Shown: positions 44,665-55,659 of the stretch, one piece after another | Position numbering within the stretch: the stretch's first letter is position 1 | Layout of the letters: each line of letters opens with the position of its first letter | Origin: Micropterix aruncella | Taxonomy: Eukaryota > Arthropoda > Insecta > Lepidoptera > Micropterigidae | Length of the DNA stretch: 64,000 bases | NCBI GenBank assembly: GCA_944548615.1 | Contig: OX155961.1 | Span: forward strand, 30,114,770-30,178,769 | Direction of reading: 5' to 3' | The notes under the pieces: generated by a model | The model's database searches: none | The model's input: only the letters and a program-made list of their open reading frames with translations | Told to the model about the DNA's origin: nothing | Program-made: the position numbers and the translations under genes

Positions 44665-45075
44665 TTCTTTTTCATCAGGACGCATTCGCCCACCGTTGGG
44701 CATACGCCTCTCCGATCACTCTCCATCCGGATCGGTTGTCCGTTTCCCTCATCCAGACAGGTCCAGCTGTCTCCTTGATGTCATCGGACCATCGGGCCGG
44801 TCGTCTGCCCACACTTCTTCTGCCTAGCCGGGGTCTCCACTCCAAAATGCGCTTGCTCCACCGTTCGTCGTGTCGTCGGGCCACGTGGCCGGCCCAAGCC
44901 CATTTCAGCTTGGCCACTCTTTGACCCACGTCGACCACCTTCGTGCGCTGTCTGATGAGCTCGTTTCAGACTCGGTCGCGCAACGATATGCCGAGCATGA
45001 CTCGCTCCATGTTACGCTGCACCACCTTAAGCTCGTGTCCATGTCTCATACATGTCTCATGTGCTCATCCCAGCA
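44665..45075 (-). pseudogene. RTE-type LINE ORF2 C-terminus
   Basis: Minus-strand reading gives ELKVVQRNMERVMLGISLRD and then, after an in-frame stop, NELIRQRTKVVDVGQRVAKL, KWAWAGHVARRHDERWSKRI, LEWRPRLGRRSVGRRPARWS and DDIKETAGPVWM. This is the RTE signature seen also at 31925-32365, here better preserved from 44938 to the stop at 44675. The reverse transcriptase core upstream is gone. Confidence 0.82.
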
Positions 45076-45244
45076 GTCAGTGTCCATGTCTCACAAGCAT
45101 ACGTCATAGCCGGTAACACGCACTGATTATTAACTGATTATTAACAGTACCTACTTGCAGGAAACTAAAATAGAAAAAAATATGAACACGAAATTATTTA
45201 TGATCGTCATTCCGAGGCAGCTTTAGACTATAGTTAAAATTGCA

Positions 45245-46075
45245 GCGTATCATTTTGGTTTCTTCCTTTGACCTTTTGATAACGATATTTCTATTACGAT
45301 TACCAAGGTCGCCCGTCCACCACTGTGAACAACAAAAACATCCATGTTGTGCGCCGTATAAACGAAACGGACAGGCATGTAACCTACCGTGAGATTCGGA
45401 CACACTTAGGCATAGGAATAGGTACGCATCAGTTACAATTAATCCTACACAAATACTTGGGTGTGAGAAATCTGTGCTCGTGGTGGATCCAACACAATTT
45501 GACAGAGGCTCAAAAAACGGGACGCGTCACTTGGTGAAATGTCATGCTAACCAGACTCAACGAGTATGTAGAACATAATAAGAGGCGACGAAACATGGAT
45601 TGATACATACGACTCCGAAACAGACCAGCAATCGACCATTTAGTTATTTTAATATGAGACTAACCCAACCAAAGTGGCGCGTGCAAAGTGCCGCAAAGCT
45701 GGTGATCGCTTCTTTTTTTTTTGGACACGTGGTTACTGTTACTTTTGAAAATCATCGCGCCCTGAATACTGGTTGGTACACGACCATTTTCTTGCCGGAA
45801 GTTAATAACGAAATCTGTAAAACAACCGGAAACGCTGCATCATATTGTACTAAAACAATGACAGCTTTCAGACGTTCAGATAGGCAACCGATATTTTCAA
45901 GCCAAAAAACGTCGAACTCATGAGTAATTCTCCATACAGTCTCGACTAAACACCTTGCGATCTTGTTCCCGAAAAATCAAGAACCGATTACGTAGTCAAC
46001 GATTTTTATCGCAAGAAGAGAATGTCAAATAATATGAAAAACATATTTTCGAAGTCACCACGGAGGAGTGACATT
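45245..46075 (+). pseudogene. mariner transposase, second lineage, frameshifted
   Basis: In successive frames: RPSTTVNNKNIHVVRR-like text, INETDRHVTYREIRTHLGIG, VRNLCSWWIQHNLTEAQKTG, RVTW then a stop, a DETWIYTYD-like site now RNMD-stop, VAKLVIASFFFGHVVTVTFE, WYTTIFLPEVNNEICKTTGN, and NRLRSQRFLSQEENVK near the end at 46030. This matches the helix-turn-helix and D,D34D layout of mariner but differs from the copy at 13340-14334. Several stops and frameshifts; dead. Confidence 0.82.
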
Positions 46076-46089
46076 AATGTTATGAATAT

Positions 46090-46285
46090 TGGTATCTATT
46101 GGCGCTTGGCCCAAACCCACCCTTAGCCGAGAAACGAACCGCGCCACCTGAGGTTACGCAATGAAACCCGACCTGGTTCGTCCGCCGGCCGAGGGAGGGA
46201 ACTCAACGATTTTATTTATAAAATTAATATTCAGATGAAACCAGTCCTTGGCTACTTGCTGAAAAAGTCTTGGGGTGACAGAACC
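46090..46285 (-). repeat. Interspersed repeat family D, copy 3
   Basis: TTAGCCGAGAAACGAACCGC, AATATTCAGATGAAACCAGT and AAGTCTTGGGGTGACA are shared with copies 1 and 2. Confidence 0.75.
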
Positions 46286-46731
46286 GTTTTTTTCTCATTT
46301 ATTCCGGAATCTTTCGGAGCGGCCCTCGTAAATTCCCATTTCTCATACATTCTCAGCGCTGTTTTACCGTGTGACAACTGCTGAAATATCCGCTGTCCCG
46401 CGAGGCGAAACATGATCCTGAAGGAAGACACCGACACGACTCTTGCATATCGGGGGATATATCTTCTCCCCGTAAATAGCAAAACCTTCAAATGTGTGAT
46501 TTATTTTATTTTATTCGTTTATATATTGCAAAACCTCTTTATTACAGATACCCAAACCGTCGGTATGCATCATAAAATTACTAAACCGTACTAATTTCTT
46601 TAAAATATAGTTTTAGAATATACAATAATATATTGCAAATGATTTGAAATGATGCGGACTGATAAATTAAAAAAATAATTGAAAGGAAATGGATTCTACA
46701 GCGTGGAACTAGACAATAGCTTTTCCAACGT
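46286..46731. other. Spacer, no gene recognised
   Basis: AT-rich, unique. Confidence 0.35.
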
Positions 46732-46780
46732 TTCGGCAAAGTTGCATTTGCTCTAAGTACAGCAAATGTAACTTTGCCGA
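46732..46780. repeat. 19-bp stem hairpin with Penelope-tail-like flank
   Basis: CGGCAAAGTTGCATTTGCT pairs with AGCAAATGTAACTTTGCCG around 8 bases (one or two mismatches). Preceded by CCAACGTTTCGGCAAAG, like the Penelope tail motif ACGTTTCGGnnACGTTGCA. Confidence 0.55.
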
Positions 46781-47204
46781 ATGACCATTCGCGGATTGCC
46801 ACGACCTAGTGCTTTATGTACCCATAGTTTGCGAAGGAGGAGGCTAAAGTCTGTGATAGAGGCTAATTGAAAACTACTTTTATAAGGAAAAAAATATCCG
46901 CATGATTAATTTCATATTCGATATAATAACGCCAATAATTAGCGTTATTATATCATAATTATTATGAACCCCTGAAAATAGTCAATCTGTGAAGACTTCG
47001 GTTCGGATACGTAATTATTTGCCTACCTTCATTATGCTGGGCAATATTACAATAATAAAAACGAAGTTCGTAGGAATGCGCACGGCAGCCGTTCGGTACG
47101 GCAAAATGGCGGTATCGCATTATGTTTGATATGATCTGCGGTTAAAATTATTAGGTAATATATATAAAATTTTATTTGTTATTTTTACTGACACAACCGT
47201 GGCT
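46781..47204. other. Spacer, no gene recognised
   Basis: Contains a local inverted repeat ATAATAACGCCAATAATTAG and mirror near 46925-46955. Confidence 0.4.
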
Positions 47205-47450
47205 CTCCAATAAGACTCAGGAAGTGAGCTCGCCTTATCACAGGAGTGTCTAGCAAGGCGGGCTCGATTTCACTTAACTTGGCACATTAGGAATAGTTGT
47301 ATGCACAATTTGGCCTGGGCAGACAGATGTATGCCTAAATTTAGAAGCATATAGCGGTATTTTCTGGATTGTACATTATATTTCTTTTGTGCTATTGCGT
47401 TTGAATGTTTATGTAACGAATAAACAAATAAAGAAATTGTAATTATTAAT
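47205..47450 (+). repeat. Interspersed repeat family E (LINE 3' UTR-like), copy 2
   Basis: ACAACCGTGGCTCTCCAATA, GTGAGCTCGCCTTATCACAG, CAGACAGATGTATGCC and a final AATAAACAAATAAAG mirror 27895-28180. Confidence 0.75.
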
Positions 47451-47944
47451 ATTTTTCATTCGGCGAAACTTTTAATGGTCATCCTTTAGCCAACTGATTA
47501 AAATCAACCGACGACAAACATATCGTAGACGGCCGCATACTCTCCAAATAAACTTTCTGTAAAAATATGATATTATAAAATTCGTACCCCACGCAGCGGG
47601 AGCTAATTTGACTAATTTAGCCGAGTCCCCACCCCCCGCAGCGGTCGTATTCCATAAATCCCAAATCCAACCCCCATCTTAACCACCCCTCGTCTCCCCC
47701 TCTCACTCCTTCATTCCTGCTTTTGTCGCCTTGAGTTGGTTTTAATTAATTACATCTCGTCTTTGATAGTCACTTCGTCTTGTCATCCGCGCCATATTAT
47801 CCGCGCCTCAGACGTAATTTATATCCGGCGGCGGCGAATGCAGCTCTTGTTTTACATAAATTATACTTGTGTCTCGAAATTTAGTGTTTATTTTCTATAT
47901 GGTGTGTAAATAAATGGGCGATGCATTCATACTACTATCATTTA
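47451..47944. other. Unique block, possible cis-regulatory DNA
   Basis: Higher complexity than its surroundings, with CACGCAGCGGGAGCTAATTT, a TTTTAATTAATTA homeodomain-like site near 47742 and GGCGGCGGCGAATGC. No frame or repeat match. Confidence 0.25.
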
Positions 47945-48165
47945 TTATATATGGTATTAAGATGCTCAACTCCATAGTAAAACTTAGCAACTTTCGGCGC
48001 CGGTGAAATACAGGTGGCGCTGATAACACTGACAGCGAAACTATTAGCAATAATGACTGGTTTATTTATATGTAAAGGATGATTATAAGAACCCAATTAT
48101 TTAACCAATGATAGCAATAATAACACCTATTAGTCTATCTAAATTTTAAGTGCGTCATTATTACA
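47945..48165 (+). repeat. MITE family B, left third
   Basis: TATGGTATTAAGATGCTCAA through ACAGGTGGCGCTGATAACAC to GTCTATCTAAATTTTAAGTG. It is cut by the family H repeat at 48167. Confidence 0.6.
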
Positions 48166-48166
48166 C

Positions 48167-49305
48167 ACTAGCTGTTGCCCTCGGCTTCGCTTCGCGTAAA
48201 GTTTCGAATCGATTTGTTAATTTGAGTATGGTGGCGTTTATTTGCCTTTTTATAGGCTACCTTTAGAAATATAGTGCAAGACGTCCCACTCAGATGCACG
48301 CTACCAATCTCGTAGAAGTACGCGTCTTGATCATCATCCGCGCCGCCTTCAGCTGAATGCTGACCTAGGTATTTCGAGGTGGTGGCACGCGTTACTATTT
48401 TCATGATATCTCTATAAATATACCACCTAGAAACTTACAGTTTATAGGTAATTTTATCTGTATTCAACGCCCGTGATAATAGATTAATTAATTTTGATAA
48501 GGATTCTTATTTTATTGCTAATGTGATCAACAAACACTGCCTTCTTATTTTTTGTGACACAAAAGCAGTAATTGTAGCTTAAATATAAAAGTTGTATACA
48601 GGATGTTTTTACTGTATGGGCTTTTTTTAGTTGATAAATCAGTACAACGAAATAAGCAACTTTCATTACGATTACGGTGCGCTAATTAGCGGGAAGTAAA
48701 ATGTGGGTAATATTGTTTATTTACGCTGTATTACCTACCGCTAAAAGGCGCAGCGCGTTTTAACGCTTCTCAAACCTTTATTTGAAAGCCCACTTCTTCA
48801 ATATAATCTTCAATATATTTTCAAGATAAGAAATAAAAAAACAAAAACAAAAAAAAATAGCGAAAAAAATTTTTTTGTTTTTTTTTTTTCAAAAAAAATT
48901 ATTAAAAGTTGCTTAGTTCAATGTACCGATTCACCCACTAAAAATACCCATTCAGTAAAAACATCCTGTATAATAATATACTTTGCCTACTTTTTTTATA
49001 GTCTCTTTATATCTCTTTAAGGCCGATATTTTTGTCATATTTTGTTTTCACATACCAAACCGTTTCGTCAGCGCACGCCAAAAAGCAATTCGCCAGCTCA
49101 TTTTTCTTCGACTTCATTTACCAATATCGTGATTTTGTATTGAAAACCAGTATCTATCACAATAAAATATAGCCTATAGAAGTTGTCGATAATGGAGCTT
49201 TCCAGTAGTCAAAGAATTTTTGAAATCGAATGAGTAGTTTTTGAGATTACCCCCTACATACAAACTTACAAACATTAATTCTTTATAATATTAATATATA
49301 AGTAA
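48167..49305 (+). repeat. Interspersed repeat family H, copy 1, with nested MITE
   Basis: Starts ACTAGCTGTTGCCCTCGGCT, contains ACCAAACCGTTTCGTCAGCG and ends CCCCTACATACAAACTTACA. The MITE at 48597-48970 interrupts it. Related to 49790-50178. Confidence 0.7.
48597..48970. mobile_element. Tc1/mariner-like MITE, 374 bp, TA flanked
   Basis: TACAGGATGTTTTTACTG at the left and its mirror CAGTAAAAACATCCTGTA at the right extend to 24 bp with one mismatch. TA at 48595-48596 and 48971-48972. The uninterrupted site is visible in family H copy 2 near 49835. Confidence 0.82.
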
Positions 49306-49789
49306 ACATAGATTATGTGAAAATAAATAATTTCTGAAAAAACATTGCAATGGTTGTTTTTTTAAATATGTAAAGACTCTAATAATACGGCGTTCACATA
49401 TTAGTATATTTCAAAATAATTTAAAATGTTTCTACGTATGAGAACATTTGTATTTAGAGCTTTTTTAAGGTTAAGCCGTAATCTTACGTGTGACAACCTG
49501 TATATAGTAAGATAACCTTAATTGTGATACGTGTGATAACCTTAATTTGACAACCTGGATATAGCTTCGATCAATAAAAAACAATAACTTAACTTCTATT
49601 GTTGTTTTAATGGCCTTAATGTTTAATATACATTTTATTTTTAAAAACAAAGCAAATGATTTTTGGCCTGCTTTTGAAGCCAAATCCGCACAAGGGGCGC
49701 GACTGACTTATAGCGCCGTCTAGTGTGGCGTGCGCGAAGCTCTCAACGGAATTCAGCGTAGTGGTACACGTGAATTCTGACAGAGAGCG
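49306..49789. other. Spacer, no gene recognised
   Basis: Short repeats of GTGTGACAACCTGTATATAG type at 49487-49565. Confidence 0.4.
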
Positions 49790-50178
49790 CCACTTATTTT
49801 TTTGAAACATAAAAACAGTTATTGTAGCTTAAATATAAAAGTTAGATATATGCTGTCGCGGACTTTTTTATAGATCTATTTGAGGCCGACGTTTTTGTTT
49901 TACATAGTTTTCAAATATACCAAACCGTTTCATCAGCGCACGCCGACAAACACATCACCAGCTTATTTTCTCCGTCTTGATTTACAAATATCGTGATTTC
50001 GTATTGAAAACTATTTATTATCGCAATAAAATATAGCTTATAGTATTACTCGATAATGCAGATTTCTATTAGTGTAAGAATTTTTCAAATCGGATAAGTA
50101 GTTTTGGAGATTATCCCCTACATACAAACTTACAAACTTACACACATTAGCTCTTTATAATATAAGTATAGATTAAAA
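49790..50178 (+). repeat. Interspersed repeat family H, copy 2
   Basis: GTTATTGTAGCTTAAATATA, ACCAAACCGTTTCATCAGCG and CCCCTACATACAAACTTACA, in the same order as copy 1 and without the MITE. Confidence 0.7.
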
Positions 50179-50277
50179 CTTATATAATACATTAAAAATT
50201 AACATATTTATGTAAATAATAATAAAATAATAAGAGTTGTGATTTAAAAAATAGTTTTTTATAATATTATTTTATAC

Positions 50278-50835
50278 CGGAGCTATCGACTACAACGGGC
50301 GAACCCGTCATACTAAGAAGTTTAAACGATAGCGATCGTTCTATCTCCCGTGAGGTAAGCGTAGAATACTTTGACGAGTACAAACCTACCGTATAGCAAA
50401 GTTAACAAATCCGTCAGAGGCCAACTCCTTACAGCGAGGCACCGGGTAGATGACCTAGTGGACAGCCGCACCCCCTGACTAGCAGTTTTGGCAGGATATC
50501 TCCATCAAGAATTAACCATTAAGGACACCGACCTCCCGACTGGTTACGGATCCGAAGTCGCTTGCGCGGCCTCTACCTGCCTTATATTTAGCGGTGATTC
50601 AGTTTGAATCTATCGCGGACCATTCGCATCTTTTGTCCGGCTCTGAATTCAGGATCAGGTAGCTAATTAGTCATTTCGAGAGTAGTTGACGACAGCTCAA
50701 AATCCACACCCGCTGCTTAGGATACAGTATATTTCCATAGTCTCCACACTCCTTCAGTAATGTTTCATAGTGCACAGCCCATTTGCTGGCGCCGCACGGT
50801 GCACAAACCGTCCAGTAGCGCAGGAGTGCAATCCT
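50278..50835 (+). repeat. Non-coding repeat family A, diverged copy
   Basis: Opens GAGCTATCGACTACAACGGG and CGAACCCGTCAT, ends GCCGCACGGTGCACAAACCG then TCCAGTAGCG. The last ~130 bp of the family are missing. Confidence 0.75.
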
Positions 50836-51371
50836 CTACTGGAAATGATAATCAATGATTACAGGAAAGTCTCCTAATTTATTTATCATTGATGATTTAC
50901 GAAATAACACTCCGCGAAGAAGAAGCGAAATAAATGATGAACGCCGCGGTGGAAGCACGAGATAATAGCCTCTTGTAGCAATCGTAGCAGCGAGCGTAGA
51001 GGCTGCGTAGCGTGGCGCTACGCATTTGATTCCATTAGGCGCGGCGAGCCCTCGAAGCGGGCGCTACGAGAGCGCGTTGTCTGCTCGCGAATAAAAGGGT
51101 GTGACGCGAAAAACAGTCAATTTACATGTAGATCTGGAGTAGATTGTGGGCGCATTATTCCGTCACACACGCTCAGCGTCTCGCGTTGTACCTACATGTA
51201 TGCCTAGCGTCGCAAACCTGCCGGATGTCGCACTTCCGTAGTACACTCGGCGATATGGCATGAGAGCATTTTCGGTTAAAGAGGATTGGCGACATAATGT
51301 TTTGTTTGTTAAGAAGACTTATAATTTTTTGAAAATAGACACCTTGAAAGAGCCGGAAACCATGTTTACAC
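50836..51371. other. Spacer, GC-richer at 50930-51120
   Basis: Contains GCGTAGAGGCTGCGTAGCGT and similar CG-rich motifs. No supported frame. Confidence 0.3.
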
Positions 51372-51478
51372 TCCAAAGTTTCCAGGCAAGTAACGAAGGA
51401 CTTATGAAAAGATTTTGATACCGACGTGATGTCTCTTCGGGAAGAAAGTTGACCTGATTGAATGTCCGAGTTAAATTA
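51372..51478. repeat. Family D-related fragment
   Basis: AAAGATTTTGATACCGACGTG and GTTGACCTGATTGAATG pair with GAAAGATTTTGAGCGTGATA and GTTGACCTGATTGAAAG at 60690-60775. Preceded by the family D phrase AGGCAAGTAACGAAGGAC. Confidence 0.5.
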
Positions 51479-51559
51479 TTGTCAGCAAGCAACAATCCAG
51501 GGTCACTCATCTATATTTCCATCTAATGCAATTTTGACTTGGATATTTTTTACTCGATC

Positions 51560-51960
51560 ATTTAGGCATTTACAATACAATATAACTGCCCTGAAGCTTA
51601 GAGATATTCCAAACCAATATTTCAGAATGTGATTTCAACCCAACAAGGGATCTTTGTACCAAATTTGAAGTCTGTAAGTCCAATATTTCAAGATTGAAAT
51701 ATGACTAGTGCGCCCCCTGGTATACCGATTTCAACCTCAACTTTTTCAACTCTTGCCATGACCACATGATGTCTGCATGCCATTTTTTAGCTCAAACGGA
51801 TGAAGCGTTAGTGCGCTATCGAGTATAAATACACAAAGAGAGACACAGCAGACACACAGAGAGACTTACACCTGGAAATAGTCTTAATCGTCTCAGGGGG
51901 GCTCAACATGAATATTTCCGTCTTTATCCCGAAAAAAAATTACGCGTTCACAAAGTAAAA
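51560..51960 (+). repeat. Interspersed repeat family C, copy 3
   Basis: GATTGAAATATGACTAGTGC, GCCATGACCACATGATGTCT and CGTCTCAGGGGGGCTCAACA match copies at 17450 (reverse) and 40920. Confidence 0.75.
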
Positions 51961-52261
51961 ACAGTAATACTACTTATCAGACTTTAGTTGCACAACATAG
52001 ATTAATTTTCCTTTGTCTCGTTTGAATGTTGAATTCTTGATTTATTTTTAAATATACGTATATTTTTTAATGTAGATTTTAACTAATATGTAATTTATCT
52101 AATATGTATTTCTTTTGACGATTTCACCAGATTAGGTATCTACCTATGCTTGTTGTAGATACCTAGTCTTTTTTGAAAAATAAATTATGATTATGATTAT
52201 TATTAACTTGAGATATATTTTCGTAAATATTAGTTTGACTATATAGACTATGCCGATGTCG

Positions 52262-53045
52262 CATATTTGGATCTCACCGAAAACAGACTGGATAAACTTG
52301 AGCGCCTACAGAACGTTTGCATAAGGTACATATTCAATCTGAGGAAGTATGACCATGTTTCCGAGTACCGATCAAAATTGCAATGGCTTCGTATACGGGA
52401 CCGGAGAAATTTGCATATCCTTTCACTTCTATATAATGTCCTACACAACCCTAGATCTTCCTCCTACCTCAACGAGGCTTTTACCGGGTTAGGAAGTCAT
52501 GGTCTCCCACTTCGTTCAAGTCAGAATAATATCCTACGTATCCCAAAACACAATACCACTTTTTTTTCCTACTCCTTCTCCGTACATGCAGCTCGACTGT
52601 GGAATCAGCTTCCTTTAACTATTCGAGGCGCTAGCTCGCTGTTCACCTTTAAGCAATTATTGAAAAAGCACTTCCTTTCACAATAAATATTAATCATAAA
52701 TTCTAACCTTTCCGTTATCCCCTCCCTTTCCTTACCTTATTTTGGCAGTTTATTTATTTACTTATTTATTTGTTAATATATCAAAATATGTATGTATATA
52801 CATATACATACATATAATATGTCCAACTCAAAAATTTATTTATATATTTACTTTTTACTTCAGATACACACACAATGTATACTATATGCTTTAATTTCAA
52901 ATTTAATTTTAAGCTATAATTTTGATGCCTACTCATCTTTTCACACCAGCATGTTGGTTGACTGGAAGATATTGCTGTAGTGTAGCAATAAGTCCGCCAT
53001 TGTACCTTATTTTTATTGTGCAATAAAGAGATTTTCATTCATTAA
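52262..53045 (+). mobile_element. LINE family L 3' end, best-preserved copy
   Basis: The open frame to 52686 reads LDLTENRLDKLERLQNVCIR, YIFNLRKYDHVSEYRSKLQW, GLGSHGLPLRSSQNNILRIP, SFSVHAARLWNQLPLTIRGA and FKQLLKKHFLSQ, typical of the region after the reverse transcriptase in Jockey/CR1-like LINEs. A 360-bp 3' UTR follows, ending CAATAAAGAGATTTTCATTC. The reverse transcriptase proper is missing, but this fragment has no stop or frameshift. Confidence 0.78.
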
Positions 53046-53500
53046 TTTCATTCAGTTTGATGTGATGAGTTTTTTTTTGGTTTTGAAGTAGTTCTATGAT
53101 TAGTATTAGCTATACTTCCACATCCCTCTTACTCTTTAAAATAGCTATTTTTGAGTTTTATTCCGGGATACTAAAACCAAGAAAAAAAACGATTACCTTT
53201 GTCTTGAGTTTTCGTGCAGAATTGATAATAGGAGGTTGGAGGTGTCCTGCAATTGATAATTTCGTGATTTCCAAAAAAACTGCATTTCCAAAATTTTCAT
53301 CATTTTGGAAAAAAAGACTGCAAACAGGGTTTAGTTTTTACTAAAGACCTCCAGATAAGTGAGTGATTTTGCAAATGCAGCTAATCAATAAAATTGCACC
53401 AAAAAAATACTTACCGTTACTATTATACTGTGAGAAACGCGGTCTACTCGTAAAGTTGAGCATAAGAAATGCGGTCTAAAGTTTAGCATAAGTCTAAAGC
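53046..53500. other. Spacer, no gene recognised
   Basis: Near 53475-53520 the phrase GTCTAAAGnTTAGCATAA repeats about three times. Confidence 0.4.
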
Positions 53501-53749
53501 TTAGCATAAGTCTAAAGCTATATCTTTCTTACTCACAGGCTTATTATTGCTAGTCAAATATGCATCACCACTGAGCCGAGCCTTCTTCCTCTTATTCCTT
53601 GGATAATCTGCACAATTATCAGGTCTCTTCTTGCTGCGAGCAGGAGTATAAAGTTCAGCTTCCCTTGTCGCCTCAGTTTCACACTCTGAGCCTGTATCTC
53701 CCATGATGTAACTAGATACTTTTCCACTTGTTGGATTTACATGAAACAC
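53501..53749 (-). pseudogene. Fragment of an uncharacterised insect (transposon-derived?) protein
   Basis: The 82-codon frame has a charged Ser/Glu-rich start and then DYPRNKRKKARLSGDAYLTS, NNKPVSKK. A KKxRxxGxAYxSxxxKxVxxK phrase precedes cysteine-rich domains in many lepidopteran uncharacterised proteins. The cysteine part is absent here, so this is an isolated N-terminal piece. Assignment is from memory of pattern only. Confidence 0.35.
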
Positions 53750-54039
53750 AGATACAATAGTTTAAAAGTAAAACAGCTGATACAATGGCAGCTAATGACG
53801 TAAACGCCAGTTAAACGTTTGACAGACAAACTCAGTGTTGCCACACATTTACTGTAAAAACAACCTATATCCTGGATAAAGGTGGTTTTTACGCTCATCG
53901 AAAAATTGGTGCCCAAATAAAAGTCGGTTATAGTATAGGTAAGAGGTTGTTTTTAAGCTCAATCGATGTGGCATGCCATAGACAACATTAACGAACAAAA
54001 AAGATGGTTTTGAATTTTCGTTCGAAGAGTCGTTTTTAC

Positions 54040-54190
54040 AATCAGCCATTCAAATGCGATCTCGGCGCTGAAATTAATAACAGCATTGGCGCTGCTTTAG
54101 ATACTTTCGGCAAACTCAGATCCAAGATTTTCCACTCGCATGACACCAAATTAGCGACGAAGTATCTGTTTACATGGAGATTGCCCTATT
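54040..54190 (+). pseudogene. LINE reverse transcriptase thumb-region fragment
   Basis: Reads [38 protein letters not shown], matching the I..RI..A...FGKLRS.VF.S..L...TK pattern found after the catalytic core in RTE-type and related LINEs. The following YG.ETW block is lost. Confidence 0.6.
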
Positions 54191-54239
54191 AAATCTTTAA
54201 TAATCCTCAAAATTGTTGTGTTTTCATTGGATTTCTTTT

Positions 54240-54292
54240 TTTCTCGTTTGCCAAAACGTACTATGACATTGAGCATCCTAATACCCTAAATC
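54240..54292 (-). repeat. MITE family B, terminus only
   Basis: TTTGCCAAAACGTACTATGA, CATTGAGCATCCTAATACCC. Confidence 0.55.
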
Positions 54293-55170
54293 AATGGGGG
54301 ATTCCTAGGTATTTTTCTTCTATTTTGAACAATCTTCAATTAATATGGCGCTGACTGTACCAAGACGCATATAACCCCCCCAGACTACCTTGGAAATTTT
54401 CGACGCTGCTCCACGCGCCGCGACGCCGACGTGTGAACACAACCAATATTTATAAAATAAACTCCGATTGGCAGTGAGTGCCACGAGATGTGAATACCGC
54501 GAAGATTTCGAGCATTTCAAATGGGCTGGGGCTATAAAACAAAACTTCTCAATTTTTATCAGCTGCGCAGCTGATATAACGGCGAACAATGCCGAAATAA
54601 GCCGAAGTCCAAATTTTGAGTGATGCCCTTTTTGCTTTTCTAATATCGTATCGCTAATGTCGGAATAATTTTGACAAGCACGCACTACGCTGTGATTGGC
54701 TGGGATTCGGCAAGAAAGGTGTTTCAATGCTAAACAAGTAAATATTTAAAACATAATAAAAAACACGACTAGAAAGCCTAGACACGACTAGACTAAAAAG
54801 CGAAATTCAAAAAGTGGACTATTATATTTATAATTGTTTTCAATACGGTTATTTCATGAAATATTTATGGGTTATGTATTTATCCATATAGATAGATGTA
54901 TATTTCCGGAATTTACTTAATCAGAATTTTCATTCGACACTTAATAATATATATTTATTTGTATTTGGACATTTAGACAACTACTTACGGTATTTGGACA
55001 GGCAAGCTACCCGATGTCACTCGGGATGACATAACGGTTCTAACAATACCACACACTTCGCAATCGATCCAAGCGTTTAGAAGTTATGGAGGAATAAAGA
55101 CACGGAAAACATACATATATGAACCATGAACACATTACTCTCATTTTTTGTTTGGCCCATCCAACGTAAC
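54293..55170. other. Spacer, no gene recognised
   Basis: A moderately GC-rich patch at 54360-54560. A 135-codon minus-strand frame at 54320-54727 is unsupported. Confidence 0.3.
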
Positions 55171-55172
55171 TA

Positions 55173-55573
55173 CACTGAGAAAAAAATGGATTTCTTCTTA
55201 CATTACCGTTTCCTTATTACGGTTTTATACAGAATAATGATGTTTCAATCGCAGTTTGTTGAATTACAAGGAATTGTGTTGAAACTCCATTACTCGATTA
55301 TATGTTTCACCATGCTCCTTACGGGTAATACGAACAATGGTATAATGTAGCTTCAACATGCTATAACCTTACGTATGTAATGACATGTTGTCATGGTAAA
55401 TGCAAGATCTCGTTGTGCGCCCTAATGAATGTGCGGTGTAGTCACCATATACCATAACTACACCGTTACGTGTCATGTTGATTTATACATACGGACCACA
55501 TTCCATGTTATATAGGTAAGCCCCTTTGAAACATGTGTATTCCGTGTATTTCAGGGTTATATTTTTCTCAGTG
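55173..55573. mobile_element. TA-flanked MITE, 401 bp
   Basis: CACTGAGAAAAA at the left is mirrored by TTTTTCTCAGTG at the right, with TA at 55171-55172 and 55574-55575, as for Tc1/mariner-type elements. An internal hairpin GGTGTAGT...ACTACACC lies near 55437-55472. A left-end relative is at 36927. Confidence 0.75.
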
Positions 55574-55659
55574 TAACCGCACTTAAATAAACGCCGCCCA
55601 AAAAGGTCAATGCAAGCCAACGAACTTAACCGGCTGTTAAACTGTTAACCGTAGAATTG

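Noticed and set aside
30000..48000. CRISPR-like array among the many repeats
   Set aside because: Repeats are long, dispersed and have inverted ends; there is no short regular repeat-spacer pattern.
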